Under the pieces are notes generated by a model. That model was given only the letters and a program-made list of their open reading frames with translations. It did not search any database and had not been told where the DNA came from. The translations under genes were made by a program, and so were the position numbers. DNA of 64,000 nt from Budorcas taxicolor (lineage: Eukaryota; Chordata; Mammalia; Artiodactyla; Bovidae). The stretch covers positions 51,084,001-51,148,000 of the forward strand of contig NC_068915.1 in assembly GCF_023091745.1 (NCBI RefSeq). Direction: 5' to 3'. Shown here piece after piece: positions 32,779 to 44,213 of the stretch (positions within the stretch are counted from its first letter, which is position 1; each line of letters starts with the position of its first letter).

Positions 32779-34358
32779 AGAGCTAGTGGAGGTGATGGAA
32801 TTCCAGCTAATCTATTTCAAATCCTAAAAGATGGTGCTGTTAAAGTGCTGCACTCACTATGTCAGCAAATTTAGAAAACTCAGCATTGGCCACAGGACTG
32901 GAAGAGGTCAATTTTCATTTCAATCCCAAAGAAAGGCCATGCTAAAGAATGTTCAAACTACTGTACAATTGTAGCAAATTAATGATCAAAATCCTTCATG
33001 CTAGATTTCAATATTATGTGACCCAAGAATTTATGGATGTACAAGCTGGACTTAGAAAAGGCACAGGAACCAGAGATCAAATTGCTAATATCTGTTGGAT
33101 CATAGAAAAAGCAAGGGCATTCAAAAAAAAAAAAAAATCTACTTTTGCTTCATTGATTATGCTAAAGTCTTTGACTGTGAGGATCCCAACAAACTGTGAA
33201 AAATTTTTAAAGAAAGGGGAATACCAGATCACCTTACCTGCCTCTTAAGAAACCTGTGTGCAGGTTAAGAAGCCACAGCTAGAACTGGACATGGAACAAT
33301 GTGTGCTTAGTTGATCAGTTGTGTCTAACTCTTTGAGACCCCGTGGACTCTAGCCCACCAGGCTCCTCTGTGCATGGGGATACTCCAGGCAAGAAAACTG
33401 GAGTGGGTTGCTATACCCTCCTCCAGGGTATCTTCCCAAACCAGGGATCAAACCCAGGTCTCCCACAATGCTGGTAGATTTTTTACTGTCTGAGCTGTGG
33501 ACTGGTTCAAAATTGGGAAAGGAGTACAAGGCTGCACATTGTCACCCTACTTATTTAGCTTATATGCAGAGTACATCACGTGAAATGCTGGGCTGGATGA
33601 AGCACAAGCTGGAATCAAGATTTCTGGGAGAAATATCAACAGCCTCAGATATGCAGATGATGCCACTCTAATGGCAGAAAGTGAAGAAGAACTGAAGAGC
33701 CTCTTAATGAGGGTGAAAGAGGAGAGTGAAAAAGCTGGCTTAAAATTCAAAATGATCATGGCATCCAGTCTCACCACTTCAAGGCAAGGGCTCCAAAATC
33801 ACTGCAGATGGTGACTGTAGCCATAAAATTAAAGGACACTTTTTCCTTGGATAATAAGCTATGACAAGCATAGACAGCAGATTAAAAAGTAAAGACATCA
33901 GTTTGCCAACAAAGATCCATATAGTCAAAGCTATGTTTTTCCAGAACTAATGTATTGATATGAGAGTTGGACCGTTAAGAAGGCTGAGTGCTGAAGAACT
34001 GATGCTTTTGAATTTGTGGTGCTGGAGAAGACTTTTGAGAGTCTCTTGGACTACAAGAAGATCAAACCAGTCAATCCTAAAGGAAATCAACCCTGAATAC
34101 TCATTGGAAGGGCTAATGATAAAGCTGAAGCTTCAATACTTTGGCCACTTTTTGTGAATAGCTGACTCACTGGAAAAGATTCTGATGCTGGGAAATATTG
34201 AAGCCAGGAGGCAAAGTGGGTGGCAGAGGATGACGTGGTTGGATGGCATCACCAACTCAATGAACATGAGTTTGAGCAAAGTCCAGGAGATAGTGAAGGA
34301 CAGGGAATGCTAGCATGACATCCATGGAGTTGGAAAGGTCAGACACAACTGAACAACA
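32779..34358 (+). mobile_element. 5'-truncated BovB LINE, split by a SINE
   Basis: Begins ACAGAGCTAGTGGAGGTGAT in the RT fingers region and ends at the GACACAACTGAACAACAACA terminus. Open pieces are 32949-33248 (GLRKGTGTRDQIANICW, a canonical RT block) and 33960-34157 (C-terminal LWCWRRLLRVSWTTRRSN). A poly-A run at 33123-33137 interrupts the frame. A Bov-tA has entered at 33,301. It is diverged, without an obvious target-site duplication. Confidence 0.93.
33301..33495 (-). mobile_element. Bov-tA SINE inserted in BovB
   Basis: Antisense tail GTGTGCTTAGTTGATCAGTT to antisense head TTTTTTACTGTCTGAGC; the last bases of the head (CCACCAGGGAAGCC) are absent. Host BovB reads through on both sides (ATGGAACA ... 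GACTGGTTC). Confidence 0.9.
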
Positions 34359-34496
34359 ACAACAAAAACAATGTAAATATTATTCAATGAAAAAGACTTT
34401 TGAATAAATCTCTGCAAATAGCATGAAAGAGAAATTTCAGTTCCTGGGTAGTATACACAGGTGATCTGTTTTGAAAATACACTTTCTAACCCCATC

Positions 34497-34703
34497 TCCT
34501 CCCTTGTAGCTCAGTCGGTAAAGAATTTGCCTGCAGTGCAGGAGACTGGGGTTCGATCCCTGGGTTGGGAAGGTCCTCTGGAGAAGGAAATGGCAACCCA
34601 CTCCAGTATCCTTGCCTGGAATATCTCATGGACAGAGGAACCTAGTGGATTGCACTCTATGGGGTCGCAAAGAGTCAGGCATGACTGAGCGACTAACACA
34701 CAG
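34497..34703 (+). mobile_element. Bov-tA SINE with perfect pol III A and B boxes
   Basis: The tRNA-like head keeps TAGCTCAGTCGG at 34507-34518 (fits the A-box consensus) and GGTTCGATCCC at 34550-34560 (fits the B box). The body and the GAGTCAGGCATGACTGAGCG tail are intact. Among the SINEs here it has the most tRNA-like promoter; whether it is transcribed is unknown. Confidence 0.95.
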
Positions 34704-34736
34704 ACAAAAAGTTAATTGCTCTCCCAACTACTTGTT

Positions 34737-35678
34737 CAGTTCACTTCAGTCACTCAGTCGTGTCTGACTCTTTGCGACCCCATGAATCGCAGCACGCCAG
34801 GACTCTCTGTCCATCACCAACTCCCAGAGTTCACTCAGACTCACGTCCATCCAGTCAGTGATGCCATCCAGCCATCTCATCCTCTGTTTCCTCTTCTCCT
34901 CCTGCCCCCAATCCCTCCCAGCATCAGAGACTTTTCCAATGAGTCAACTCTTTGCATGAGTTTGCCAAAGTACGGGAGTTTCAGCTTTAGCTTCATTCCT
35001 TCCAAAGAAATTCCAGGGCTGATCTCCTTCAGAATGGACTGGTTGGATCTCCTTGTAGTCCAAAGGACTCTCAAGAGTCTTCTCCAACACCACAGTTCAA
35101 AAGCATCAATTCTTCTGCTCTCAGCTTTCTTCACAGTCCAACTCTTACATCCATACGTGACCACTGGAAAAACCATAGTCTCGAATAGATGAACCTTTGT
35201 CTAGGTTGGTCATAACTTTCCTTCCAAGGAGTAAGTATCTTTTAATTTCATGACTGCAATCACCATCTGCAGTGATTTTGGAGCCCCCCAAAATAAAGTC
35301 TGATGCTGTTTCCCCATCTACTTCCCATGAAATGATGGGACCAGATGCCATGATCTTCATTTTCTGAGTGTTGAGCTTTAAGCCAACTTTTTCACTCTCC
35401 TCTTTCAGTTTCATCAAGAGGCTTTTGAGTTCCTCTTCACTTTCTGCCATAAGGGTGGTGTCATCTGCATATCTGAGGTTATTGATATTTCTCCCGGCAA
35501 TCTTGATTCCAGCTTGTGTTTCTTCCAGTCCAGCATTTCTCATGATGTACTCTGCATATAAGTTAAATAAGCAGGGTGACAATATACCACCTTGACGTAC
35601 TCCTTTTTGTATTTGGAACCAGAGTGTTTTTCCATGTCCAGTTCTAACTGTTGTTTCCTGACCTGTACATAGGTTTCT
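34737..35678 (-). mobile_element. 5'-truncated BovB with 12-bp target-site duplication
   Basis: Antisense 3' terminus CAGTTCACTTCAGTCACTCA to CTGACCTGTACATAGGTTTC. CAACTACTTGTT flanks it at 34725-34736 and 35679-35690 without mismatch. A small deletion in the RT C-terminal part joins CTATGGTTTTTCC-side sequence to the ATGACCAACCTAG side near 35,190-35,203. It is among the best preserved BovB copies here. Confidence 0.97.
35145..35678 (-). pseudogene. BovB ORF2 fragment with intact RYADD catalytic block
   Basis: About 178 open codons; the apparent start is a TTG at the insertion boundary, so no natural start is present. It includes GVRQGGILSPCLFNLYAEYI, NNLRYADDTTLMAESEEELK and LGGSKITADGDCSHEIKRYL, the RT palm and downstream region. 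A deletion then shifts the frame, and the C-terminal part continues in another frame at 35176-34877 (KKAESRRIDAFELWCWRRLL). Not functional. Confidence 0.9.
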
Positions 35679-35690
35679 CAACTACTTGTT

Positions 35691-36383
35691 ATGTATATGT
35701 AAATGCATATTTGACAGATATTTAGAATCAGAAGTAGGAAGACAAAGAACTGTAAGAAATGAAGCAACCATAGAATATTTAATTTACAGAACTCTTAATT
35801 TACAAAAATTCAACATTCATAGACATAAGAAATGGACCAAATAATACATTGTTAAAATTTATAAAATTAGCTTATATAACTAACTATAATTTATAGAATT
35901 AAATGTAATCTTTTAGCAATTCACTTTATATTGCATGAATATTTTATCAAGGCAATGTATTATTTCAAAATACAAATTTCAGAAAATGTATATAAAATTT
36001 TTTAATCACTTTGCAATCCTATAAATCAAAGATTATTATTGCTAACTTTTGCTTTGTTTTCTAGCAGTTAAATGTATAAACATATCTTGGTTTTCCACAC
36101 TCGTAATGATACTGGGATATTTTTCTCAGTGTCAAAATTATATCAAATATTAGCCTAAAATATTGTTCTCCTTTTCTGATGTTTTGTACTTTAATTATAA
36201 CTTAATATTAGTTTATAAAAATATATTTTTACTATTGTTCTTTTCAACACTGAGGCTTTGGAATAATAGTTACTTTATCATTCATTTCACAGAAGTCAGC
36301 TTTACTGGTGCCCAGGGTTGTTTTCTGTAGTTAAAATTATATAGTTATTTTTTACACACACTGTAATTTACGGCAGGTAAAGC
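35691..36383. other. AT-rich DNA, nothing recognised
   Basis: No supported feature between two BovB copies. Confidence 0.5.
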
Positions 36384-36993
36384 CCTCTCAATGTCAGACT
36401 TTATTTTTTTGGGCTCCAAAATCACTGCAGATAGTGACTGCAGCCATGAAATTAAAAGACACTTACTCCTTGGAAGAAAAGTTATGACCAACCTATATAG
36501 TATATTCAAAAGCAGAGACATTGCTTTGCCGACTAAGTTCTGTCTAGTCAAGGCTATGGTTTTTCCAGTGGTCATGTATGGATGTGAGAGTTGGACTGTG
36601 AAGAAGGCTGAGCACTGAAGAATTGATGCTTTTGAACTGTGGTGTTGGAGAAGACTCTTGAGAGTCCCTTGGACTACAAGGAGATCCAACCAGTCCATTC
36701 TGAAGGAGATCAACCCTGGGATTTCTTTGGAAGAAATGATGCTAAAGCTGAAGCTCCAGTACTTTGGCCACCTCATGGAAATAGTTGACTCATTGGAAAA
36801 GACTCTGATGCTGGGAGGGATTGGGGGCAGGAGGAGAAGGGGACGACAGAGGATGAGATGGCTGGATGGCATCACTGACTGGATGGACGTGAGTCTGAGT
36901 GAACTCCTGGAGTTGGTGGTGGACAGGGAGGCCTGGCGTGCTGCGATTTATGGGGTCACAAAAGTTGGACATGACCGAGTGACTTAACTGAAC
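36384..36993 (+). mobile_element. 5'-truncated BovB LINE 3' end
   Basis: Starts CTCAATGTCAGACTTTATTT and ends GAGTGACTTAACTGAACTGA. It has two open pieces, 36391-36618 (SKITADSDCSHEIKRHLLLG) and 36658-36987. A TGA where the others have GCCAAAGAA separates them near 36,616. Well preserved; no clear target-site duplication. Confidence 0.95.
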
Positions 36994-38339
36994 TGAGCAT
37001 GGCTTGAATTCTTGCCAAAATTTCTCTATCTGAAAGACTCACTTTTCTTTAAATATATATAATTCAACACACACAAACACAAATACTCATACGTTTAAGA
37101 AACAACCTAGCAATGAAGACTTCCACAATGATTTTGGCCCAAGTAAATTAAATAGTTATTAAATAGCTACACTATTCTTTCAGACTACTAGATGGTTACA
37201 TGTGTAAAATTTAAATATTGCAGTATCATGGAAATGCTATACATTGTATGGACAGAGAATACACTTCCCACGTGAGAGGAGTATATTTCTACAACCAGTC
37301 AGTGTCCTCTTTGAAAACTGTGACATTAATTCCACTCATATTGGATTACACTATTACAATTTATCATCAGATATTCTTTTGTTTTGGTACATAAATCATA
37401 GCCCTTACAGACAATATTATGGTTTATATAATTTACTTTTTCATGGATCCCTCCCACAATGTCTATTTTTGTCTGTCTGGGATATAAAAGAGATAATTCA
37501 AAAGCACTGGTGGCTTCAAATGAGAGTTTTGCCATAAGCAGGGAGCAATTGTCTCACATCTGAGACAAGGAATGCTTATTTTTTCACCCATTCTATTATT
37601 TTCTAAAGAATTTAAGTGGTTTAAGTGTTTGGTTTAAAAAACAATAAAAATGGAGTAAAACTCTTCGATATTAGAAGTATCCTGTTTTACAGTTAATTAA
37701 AAGGTCAGGGGTGCCTTTTGCTTTAAACAAGCCTCATCAGGGTAGTTCATTAATGCAATTAGACAAAACACATTCTGTTCAACTATCTATTCATTTTAAG
37801 GCACTTTCTGCCTTGCTTAATCAAATTTAGCATGGGAGACATTTCCTGGCTACATAATCAACATGTAAATTAAAATGCACAGGGATCTCCAAAGAATAAA
37901 AAGTTAATTATTTAATCGTTTTTCCCTCTATGCAATGAGTTGAGAATGTTTAATTAAAAAGAGAGAAAAGGAAAGTAAATATATCTTTAAGATTTGTTTA
38001 TTTCTCTTGTATGAAAATGTGACTCTGATTAATGTTAAAATGACAATATGGAATAGTGAATTTTTTTGCTCAATTTTAATAATAGGGATTTTGAATAATC
38101 AAAGATCATCATTTTAATCAGAAAACTTAATTGATGGTGACACACCATGTTTTCATAAAAAATGGAAATAGTTTTAAATATTTTCTTTTTTTATAAAAGT
38201 GATCCTGCATTCATTACTGATTTGCCTTTGTGAAAACTGAAAATATTGCTGGAGACCAAAGAGACAACATAAGAATTCATTTGACACTTATTTTAAAAGT
38301 TCAGAAGCAGTTCATTTGAAATTTACTTGCTATACACTG
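36994..38339. other. AT-rich DNA, nothing recognised
   Basis: No gene, RNA or repeat family recognised in about 1.3 kb. A plus-strand frame at 37244-37537 has no known motif. Confidence 0.5.
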
Positions 38340-40215
38340 AAGGTTATAGAAATAACAGGGAGAGAACACAGCCCCACTCATCAACACAAAATTCGATTAA
38401 AGATTTCCTGAGCATGGCCCCAGCCATCAGAATAAGACCCAGTTTCCCCCTCAGTCAGTCTGCCCCATCAGGAAGCTTTCATAAGCCTCTTATCCTTCTC
38501 CATCAGAGGGCAGACAGACTGAAAACCAAAATCACAGAAAACTAATCAGTCTGATCTCATGGACCACAGCCTTGTCTAACTCAGTAAAACTGTGAGCCAT
38601 GCCTTGTAGGGCCCTCCAACAGATGGTTCATGGTGGAGAGTTCTGACAAAATGTGGTCCACTGGAGAAGGAATGGCAAACCACTTCAGTATTCTTGCCTT
38701 GAGAATCCCATGAACAGTATGAAAAGGCAAAAAGATAGGACACTGAGAGATGAACTCCCCAGTACATGCCCAATATGCTACTGGAGATCAGTGGAGAAAT
38801 AACTCCAGAAAGGATGAAGACAGAGGCAAAGCAAAACCAACACCGAGTTGTGGATGTGACTGGTGTGGAAAGTAAAGTCCAATGTTGTAAACAGCAATAT
38901 TGCATAGGCACCTGGAATGTTAGATCCATGAATTAAGGTGAATTGGAAGTAGTTAAACAGGAGATGGCAAGAGTGAACATTGATGTTTTAGGAATCAGCA
39001 AACTGAAATGGACTGGAATGGGTGAATTTAACTCTGATGACCCTTACATCTGCTATTGTGGGCAAGAATCCCTTAGAAGAAATGGAGTAGCCATCACAGT
39101 AAACAAGAGTCTGAAATGCAGTACTTGGATGAAATCTCAAAAATAACAGAATGATCTCTGTTCATTTCCATGGCAAACTATTCAATATCACAGTAATTGA
39201 AGTCTATGCCCCGGCCAATACGCTGAGGAAGCTGAAGTTGAACGATTCTATGAAGACCTACAGAATGAGTTTGGAAGTTTACATTCCTCTGCAATTTTCT
39301 GGAAGAGTTTGAGTAGGATAGGTGTTACCTCTTCTCTAAATTTATGGTAGAATTCACCTGTGAAGCCATCTGGACCTGGGCTTTTGTTTGCTGGAAGATT
39401 TCTGATTACAGTTTCAATTTCTGTGCTTGTGATGGGTCTGTTAAGATTTTCTATTTCTTCCTGGTTCAGTTTTGGAAAGTTGTACTTTTCGAAGAATTTG
39501 CCCAATTTTTCCACGTTGTCCATTTTATTGGCATATAATTGCTGATAATGGTCTTTTATGATCCTTTGTATTTCTGTGTTGTCTGTTGTGATCTCTCCAT
39601 TTTCATTTCTAATTTTATGGATTTGATTTTCCTCCCTTTGTTTCTTGATGAGGCTGGCTAATGGTTTGTTAATTTTATTTATCCTTTCAAAGAACCAGCT
39701 TTTGGCTTTGTTGGTTTTTGCTATGGTCTCTTTGTTTCTTTTGCATTTATTTCTGCCCTAATTTTTAAGATTTCTTTCCTTCTACAAACCCTGGGGTTCT
39801 TCACTTCTTCTGTTTCTAGTTGCTTTAGGTGTAGAGTTAGGTTATTTATTTGACTTTTTTCTTGTTTCTTGAGGTATGCCTGTATTGCTATGAACCTTCC
39901 ACTTACCACTGCTTTTACAGTGTCCCAAAGCTTTTGGGTTGTTGTTTTTATTTTCCTTCATTTCTAAGCAGATTTTGATTTCTTCTGTGATTTCTTCTGT
40001 GATTTGTTGGTTATTCAGCAGCGTGTTGTTCAGCCTCCATATGTTGGAATTTTTAATAGTTTTTCTCCTGTAATTGAGATCTAATCTTACCGCATTGTGG
40101 TCAGCAAAGATACTTGGAATGATATCAATTTTTTTTGAATTTACCAAGGCTAGATTTATGGCCCAGGATGTGATCTTTCTTGGAGAAGGTTCCATGTGCG
40201 CTTGAGAAAAAGGTG

Positions 40216-42350
40216 AAACTCGTATCACTGATGAACATAGATACAAAAATCCTTAACAAAATTCTAGCAATCAGAATCCAACAACACATTAAAAGGATCA
40301 TACACCATGACCAAATGAGCTTTATCCCAGAGATGCAAGGATTCTTCAATATCTGAATATCAATCAATGTAACACACCACATTAACAAATTGAAAAATAA
40401 AAGCCATATGATTATATCAGTAGATGCAGAGAAAACCTTTTGCAAAATTCAGCATCCGTTTATGATAAAAACTCTCCAGAAAGCAGAAATAGAAGGAACA
40501 TACCTCAACATAAAAAAAGCTGTATACGACAAACCCGCAGCAAACATTATCCTCAATGGTGAAAAACTGAAAGCATTTCCACTGAAGTCAGGAACAAGAC
40601 AAGGGTGCCCACTTTCACCACTACTATTCAATATAGTTTTGGAAGTTTTGGCTACAGGAATCAGAGCAGAAAAAGAAATAAAAGGAATCCAAATCAGAAA
40701 AGAAGAAGTAAAACTCTCACTGTTTGCAGATGACATGATCCTCTACATAGAAAACCCTAAAGACTACACCAGAAAATTACTAGCGCTAATCAATGAATAT
40801 AGTAAAGCTGCAGGATATAAAATCAACACACTGAAATCTCTTGCATTCCTATACATTATTAATGAGAAAATAGAATGAGAAATTAAGGAAACAATTCCAT
40901 TCACCATTGTAATGAAAAGAATAAAAGACTTAGGAATATATCTACCTAAAGAAACTAAAGACCTATATGTAGAAAACAAACACTGGTGAAAGAAATCAAC
41001 AAGGACACTAATAGATGGAGAAATAGATCATGTTCATGGATCAGAAGCATCAATATAGTGAAAATGAGTACACCATCCAAAGCAATCTATAGATTCAATG
41101 CAATCCCTATCAAGCTACCAATGGTATTTTTCACAGAGCTAGAACAAATAATTTCACAATTTGTATGGAAATACAAAAAACCTCGAATAGCCAAAGCAAT
41201 CTTGAGAAAGAAGAATGGAACTGGAGGAATCAATCTGCCTGACTTCAGGCTCTACTACAAAGCCACAATCATCAAGAGAGTGTGGTACTGGCACAAAGAG
41301 ATAAATATAGATAAACGGAATGAAATAGAATGTCCAGAGATAAATCCACACTCCTATGGACACCTTATCTTTGACAAAGGAAGCAAGAATATAAAATGGA
41401 TTAAAGACAATCTCTTTAGCAAGTGGTGCTAGGAAAATTTGTCAACCACTTGTAAAAGAATGAAACTAGAACACTTTCTAACACCATACACAAAAATAAA
41501 CTCAAAATGGATTAAAGATCTAAATGTAAGACTAGAAAGTATAAAACTCCTAGAGGAGAACATAGGCAAAACACTCTCTGACATAAATCACAGCAAGATC
41601 CTCTATGACTCACCTCCCAGAATACTGGAAATAAAAGCAAAAATAAACAAATGGGACCTAATTAAAATTAAAAGCTTCCACACAACAAAGGAAACTATAA
41701 GCAAGGTGAAAAGACAGCCTTCTGAATGGGAGAAAATAATAGCAAATGAAGCAACTGACAAGCAACTAATCTCAAAAATATACAAGCAACTCCTGCAGCT
41801 CAATTCCAGAAAAATAAAAGACCCAATCTAATAATGGGCCAAAGAACTAAATAGACATTTCTTCAAAGAAGACATACAGATGGCTAACAAACACATGGAA
41901 AGATGCTCAACATCACTCATTATCAGAGAAATGCAAATCAAGACCACGACGAGGTACCATTTCACGCCAGTCTGAATGGCTGCTATCCAAAAGTATACAG
42001 GCAATAAATGCTGGAGAGGGTGTGGAGAAAAAGGAACCCTCTTACACTGTTGGTGGGAATGCAAACTAGTACAGCCACTATGGAGAACAGTGTGGAGATT
42101 CCTTAAAAAACTGGAAATAGAACTGCCTTATGACCCAGCAATCCAACTGCTGGGCATACACATTGAGGAAACCAGAACTGAAAGAGACACATGTACCCCA
42201 ATGTTCATTGCAGCACTGTTTATTATAGCCAGGACATGGAAGAAACCTAGATGCCCATCAGCAGATGAAATGGATAAGAAAGCGATGCTACATCTACACA
42301 ATAAAAAGTATTACTCAGCCATTAAAAAGAATGTATTTGATCAGTTCTAA
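40216..42350 (+). pseudogene. L1 ORF2, reverse transcriptase to C-terminus, broken
   Basis: Open pieces: 40390-40878 with GTRQGCPLSPLLFN and LSLFADDMILYIENPKDYTR (complete catalytic block), 40986-41432, 41439-41831 and 41976-42350 (HCWWECKLVQPLWRTVWRFL, the C-terminal cysteine/histidine-rich region). Single stops separate the second and third (TAG at 41430-41432) and others. The endonuclease half is not in this orientation; part of it lies inverted at 39262-40207 (for example IKTIKNSNIWRLNNTLLNN-type sequence on the minus strand). No functional protein. Confidence 0.9.
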
Positions 42351-42407
42351 TGAGGTGGATGAACCTGGAGCCAGAAAGAAAAGCACCAATACAGTATACT
42401 AATGCAT

Positions 42408-42676
42408 GGCACCCCGCTCCAGTACTCTTGCCTGGAAAATTCTATGGATGGAGGAGCCTGGTAGGCTGCAGTCCATCGGGTCGCTAAGAGTCGGACACAA
42501 CTGAGCAACTTCACTTTCACTTTCCACCTTCATGCATTGGAGAAGGAAATGGAAACCCACTCCAGTGTTCTTGCCTGGAGAATCCCAGGGATGGTGGAGC
42601 CTGATGGGCTGCCATCTATGGGGTTGCACATAGTTGGACACGACTGAAGTGACTTAGCAGCAGCAGCAGCAGCAGC
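42408..42676 (+). mobile_element. BovA2 dimeric SINE inserted in the L1 3' region
   Basis: Starts GGCACCCCGCTCCAGTACTC (the usual GAGAAGGCAAT lead is missing), includes the second monomer GGAGAAGGAAATGGAAACCC and ends in five or six AGC repeats. AATGCAT flanks it at 42401-42407 and 42677-42683. L1 3' sequence continues on both sides. Confidence 0.95.
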
Positions 42677-43503
42677 AATGCATATATATGGAATTTAGAA
42701 AGATGGTAACTATAACCCTGTATGCGAGACAGCAAAAGAGACACTGATGTATAGAAAAGTCTTTTGGACTCTGTGGGAGAGGTAGAGGGTGGGATGACTT
42801 GGGAGAATGGCATTGAAACATGTATAATATATATGAAACAAATCACCAGTCCAGGTGCGATTCATGATACTGGATGCCTGGGGCTGGTGCACTAGAACAA
42901 CCCAGAGGGATGATATGGGGAGGGAGGAGGGAGGAGGGTTCAGGATAGGGAACACATGTATACCTGTGGCGGATTCATGTTGATGTATGGGAAAACCAAT
43001 AGAATATTGAAAAGTAATTAACCTCCAAGTAAAATAAACTTACATTAAAAAAAATTCTATAAGACCTTCTAGAACTAACACCCAAAAAAACATATCCTTT
43101 TCATTATATGGGACTGGAATGCAAAAGTAAGAAGTCTAGAAATATGTGGAGTAACAGGCAAATTTGCCCTTGGAGTATGGAATGAAACAGGGCAAAGAAT
43201 AACAGAGTTTCCCAGAGAACACTCTGGTCATAGCAAACACCTTTTTCCGACAACACAAGAGACAACTCTACACATGGACATCACCAGGTGGTCAATACCA
43301 AAATCAGACTGATTATATTCTTTGCAGCCAAAGATGGAGAAGCTCTATACAGCCAGCAAAAAAAAAAAAAAAAGACTGAGAGCTGACTGTGGCTCAGTTC
43401 CTGAACTCCTTATTGCCAAATTCAGACTTAAGTTGAAGAAGGTAAGGCCAACCATTTAGACCATTCAGGTATGACCTCAATCAAATCCCTATGACTATAG
43501 AGT

Positions 43504-43708
43504 GAAGTGAAGTTGCTCCGTTGTGTCTGACTCTTTGCGACCCCATGGACTGTAGCCTACCAGGCTCCCCTGTTCATTGGATTTTCCAGGCAATAGTACT
43601 GGAGTGGATTGCCATTTCCTTCTCCAGCGGATCTTCCCGACCCAGGGAGTGAACCCGAGTCTCCCGCATTGTAGACAGACACTTTACTGTCTGAGCCACC
43701 AGGGAAGT
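43504..43708 (-). mobile_element. Bov-tA SINE with perfect 16-bp target-site duplication
   Basis: CCTATGACTATAGAGT flanks it at 43488-43503 and 43709-43724 without mismatch. The body reads from the antisense tail (GAAGTTGCTCCGTTGTGTCT) to the antisense head (TGAGCCACCAGGGAAGT). The duplicated target is BovB sequence, which dates the SINE after its host. Confidence 0.97.
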
Positions 43709-44116
43709 CCTATGACTATAGAGTAAAAGTGACAAATAGATTCAAGGGATTAGATCTGATAGACAGAGTCCCTGAAGAATACAGATGGAAGTTCCTGTCA
43801 TTGTACAGGAGGCAGCGATCAAGACCATCTCAAGAAAAAGAAATTCAAAAAGGCAAAGTGGTTGTCTAGGAGGCCTTATGAATAGCTGAGAAAAGAAGAG
43901 AAATTAAAAGCAAAGGAGAAAAGGGCAATATACCCATTTAAATGCAGAATTTCAAAGAGCAAGGAGAGATAAGAAAAGCTTCCTCCGTGATCAATGCAAA
44001 GAAATAGAGGAAAACAATAGAATGTGAAGGACTACAGATCTCTTCAAGAAAATTAGAGATACCAAGGGAGCATTTCATGCAAAGATGGACACAATAAAGG
44101 ACAGAAATTTTATGGA

Positions 44117-44213
44117 GATGTGAGTCTGAGTGAACTCTGGGAGTTGGTGATGGACAGGGAGGCCTGGCGTGCTGCAATTCATGGGGTCACAAAGAATCGG
44201 ACATGAACTGAAC
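44117..44213 (+). mobile_element. 97-bp BovB 3' terminus inserted in the BovB body
   Basis: GATGTGAGTCTGAGTGAACT through ACATGAACTGAACTGAACTA is the last part of BovB, but it sits between the two halves of a continuous BovB region (ACAGAAATTTTATGGA ... ACAGAAGCAGAAGATATT). Extreme 5' truncation of a BovB insertion is the simplest reading. No duplication of useful length is visible. Confidence 0.88.

Larger units (their letters stand above)
39262..43050 (+). mobile_element. 5'-inverted, 5'-truncated L1 (twin-priming structure) inside BovB
   Basis: 39262-40207 is antisense L1 ORF2 and corresponds to 26515-27455 of the L1 at 23,881-31,694. From about 40213 the orientation flips: sense ORF2 starts at the equivalent of 26444 and runs to a poly-A end near 43045. 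Inverted upstream block, sense downstream block and a gap of about 70 bp at the switch is the classic outcome of twin priming. TTCTATGAAGACCT on the left and TTCTATAAGACCT on the right are candidate target-site copies, though the BovB host itself has similar sequence there. A BovA2 later entered its 3' part. Confidence 0.95.

Noticed and set aside
32779..35678. Opposed BovB copies (plus at 32,779, minus at 34,737) as one inverted element
   Set aside because: The minus copy has its own perfect 12-bp target-site duplication and a SINE lies between them, so they are independent.
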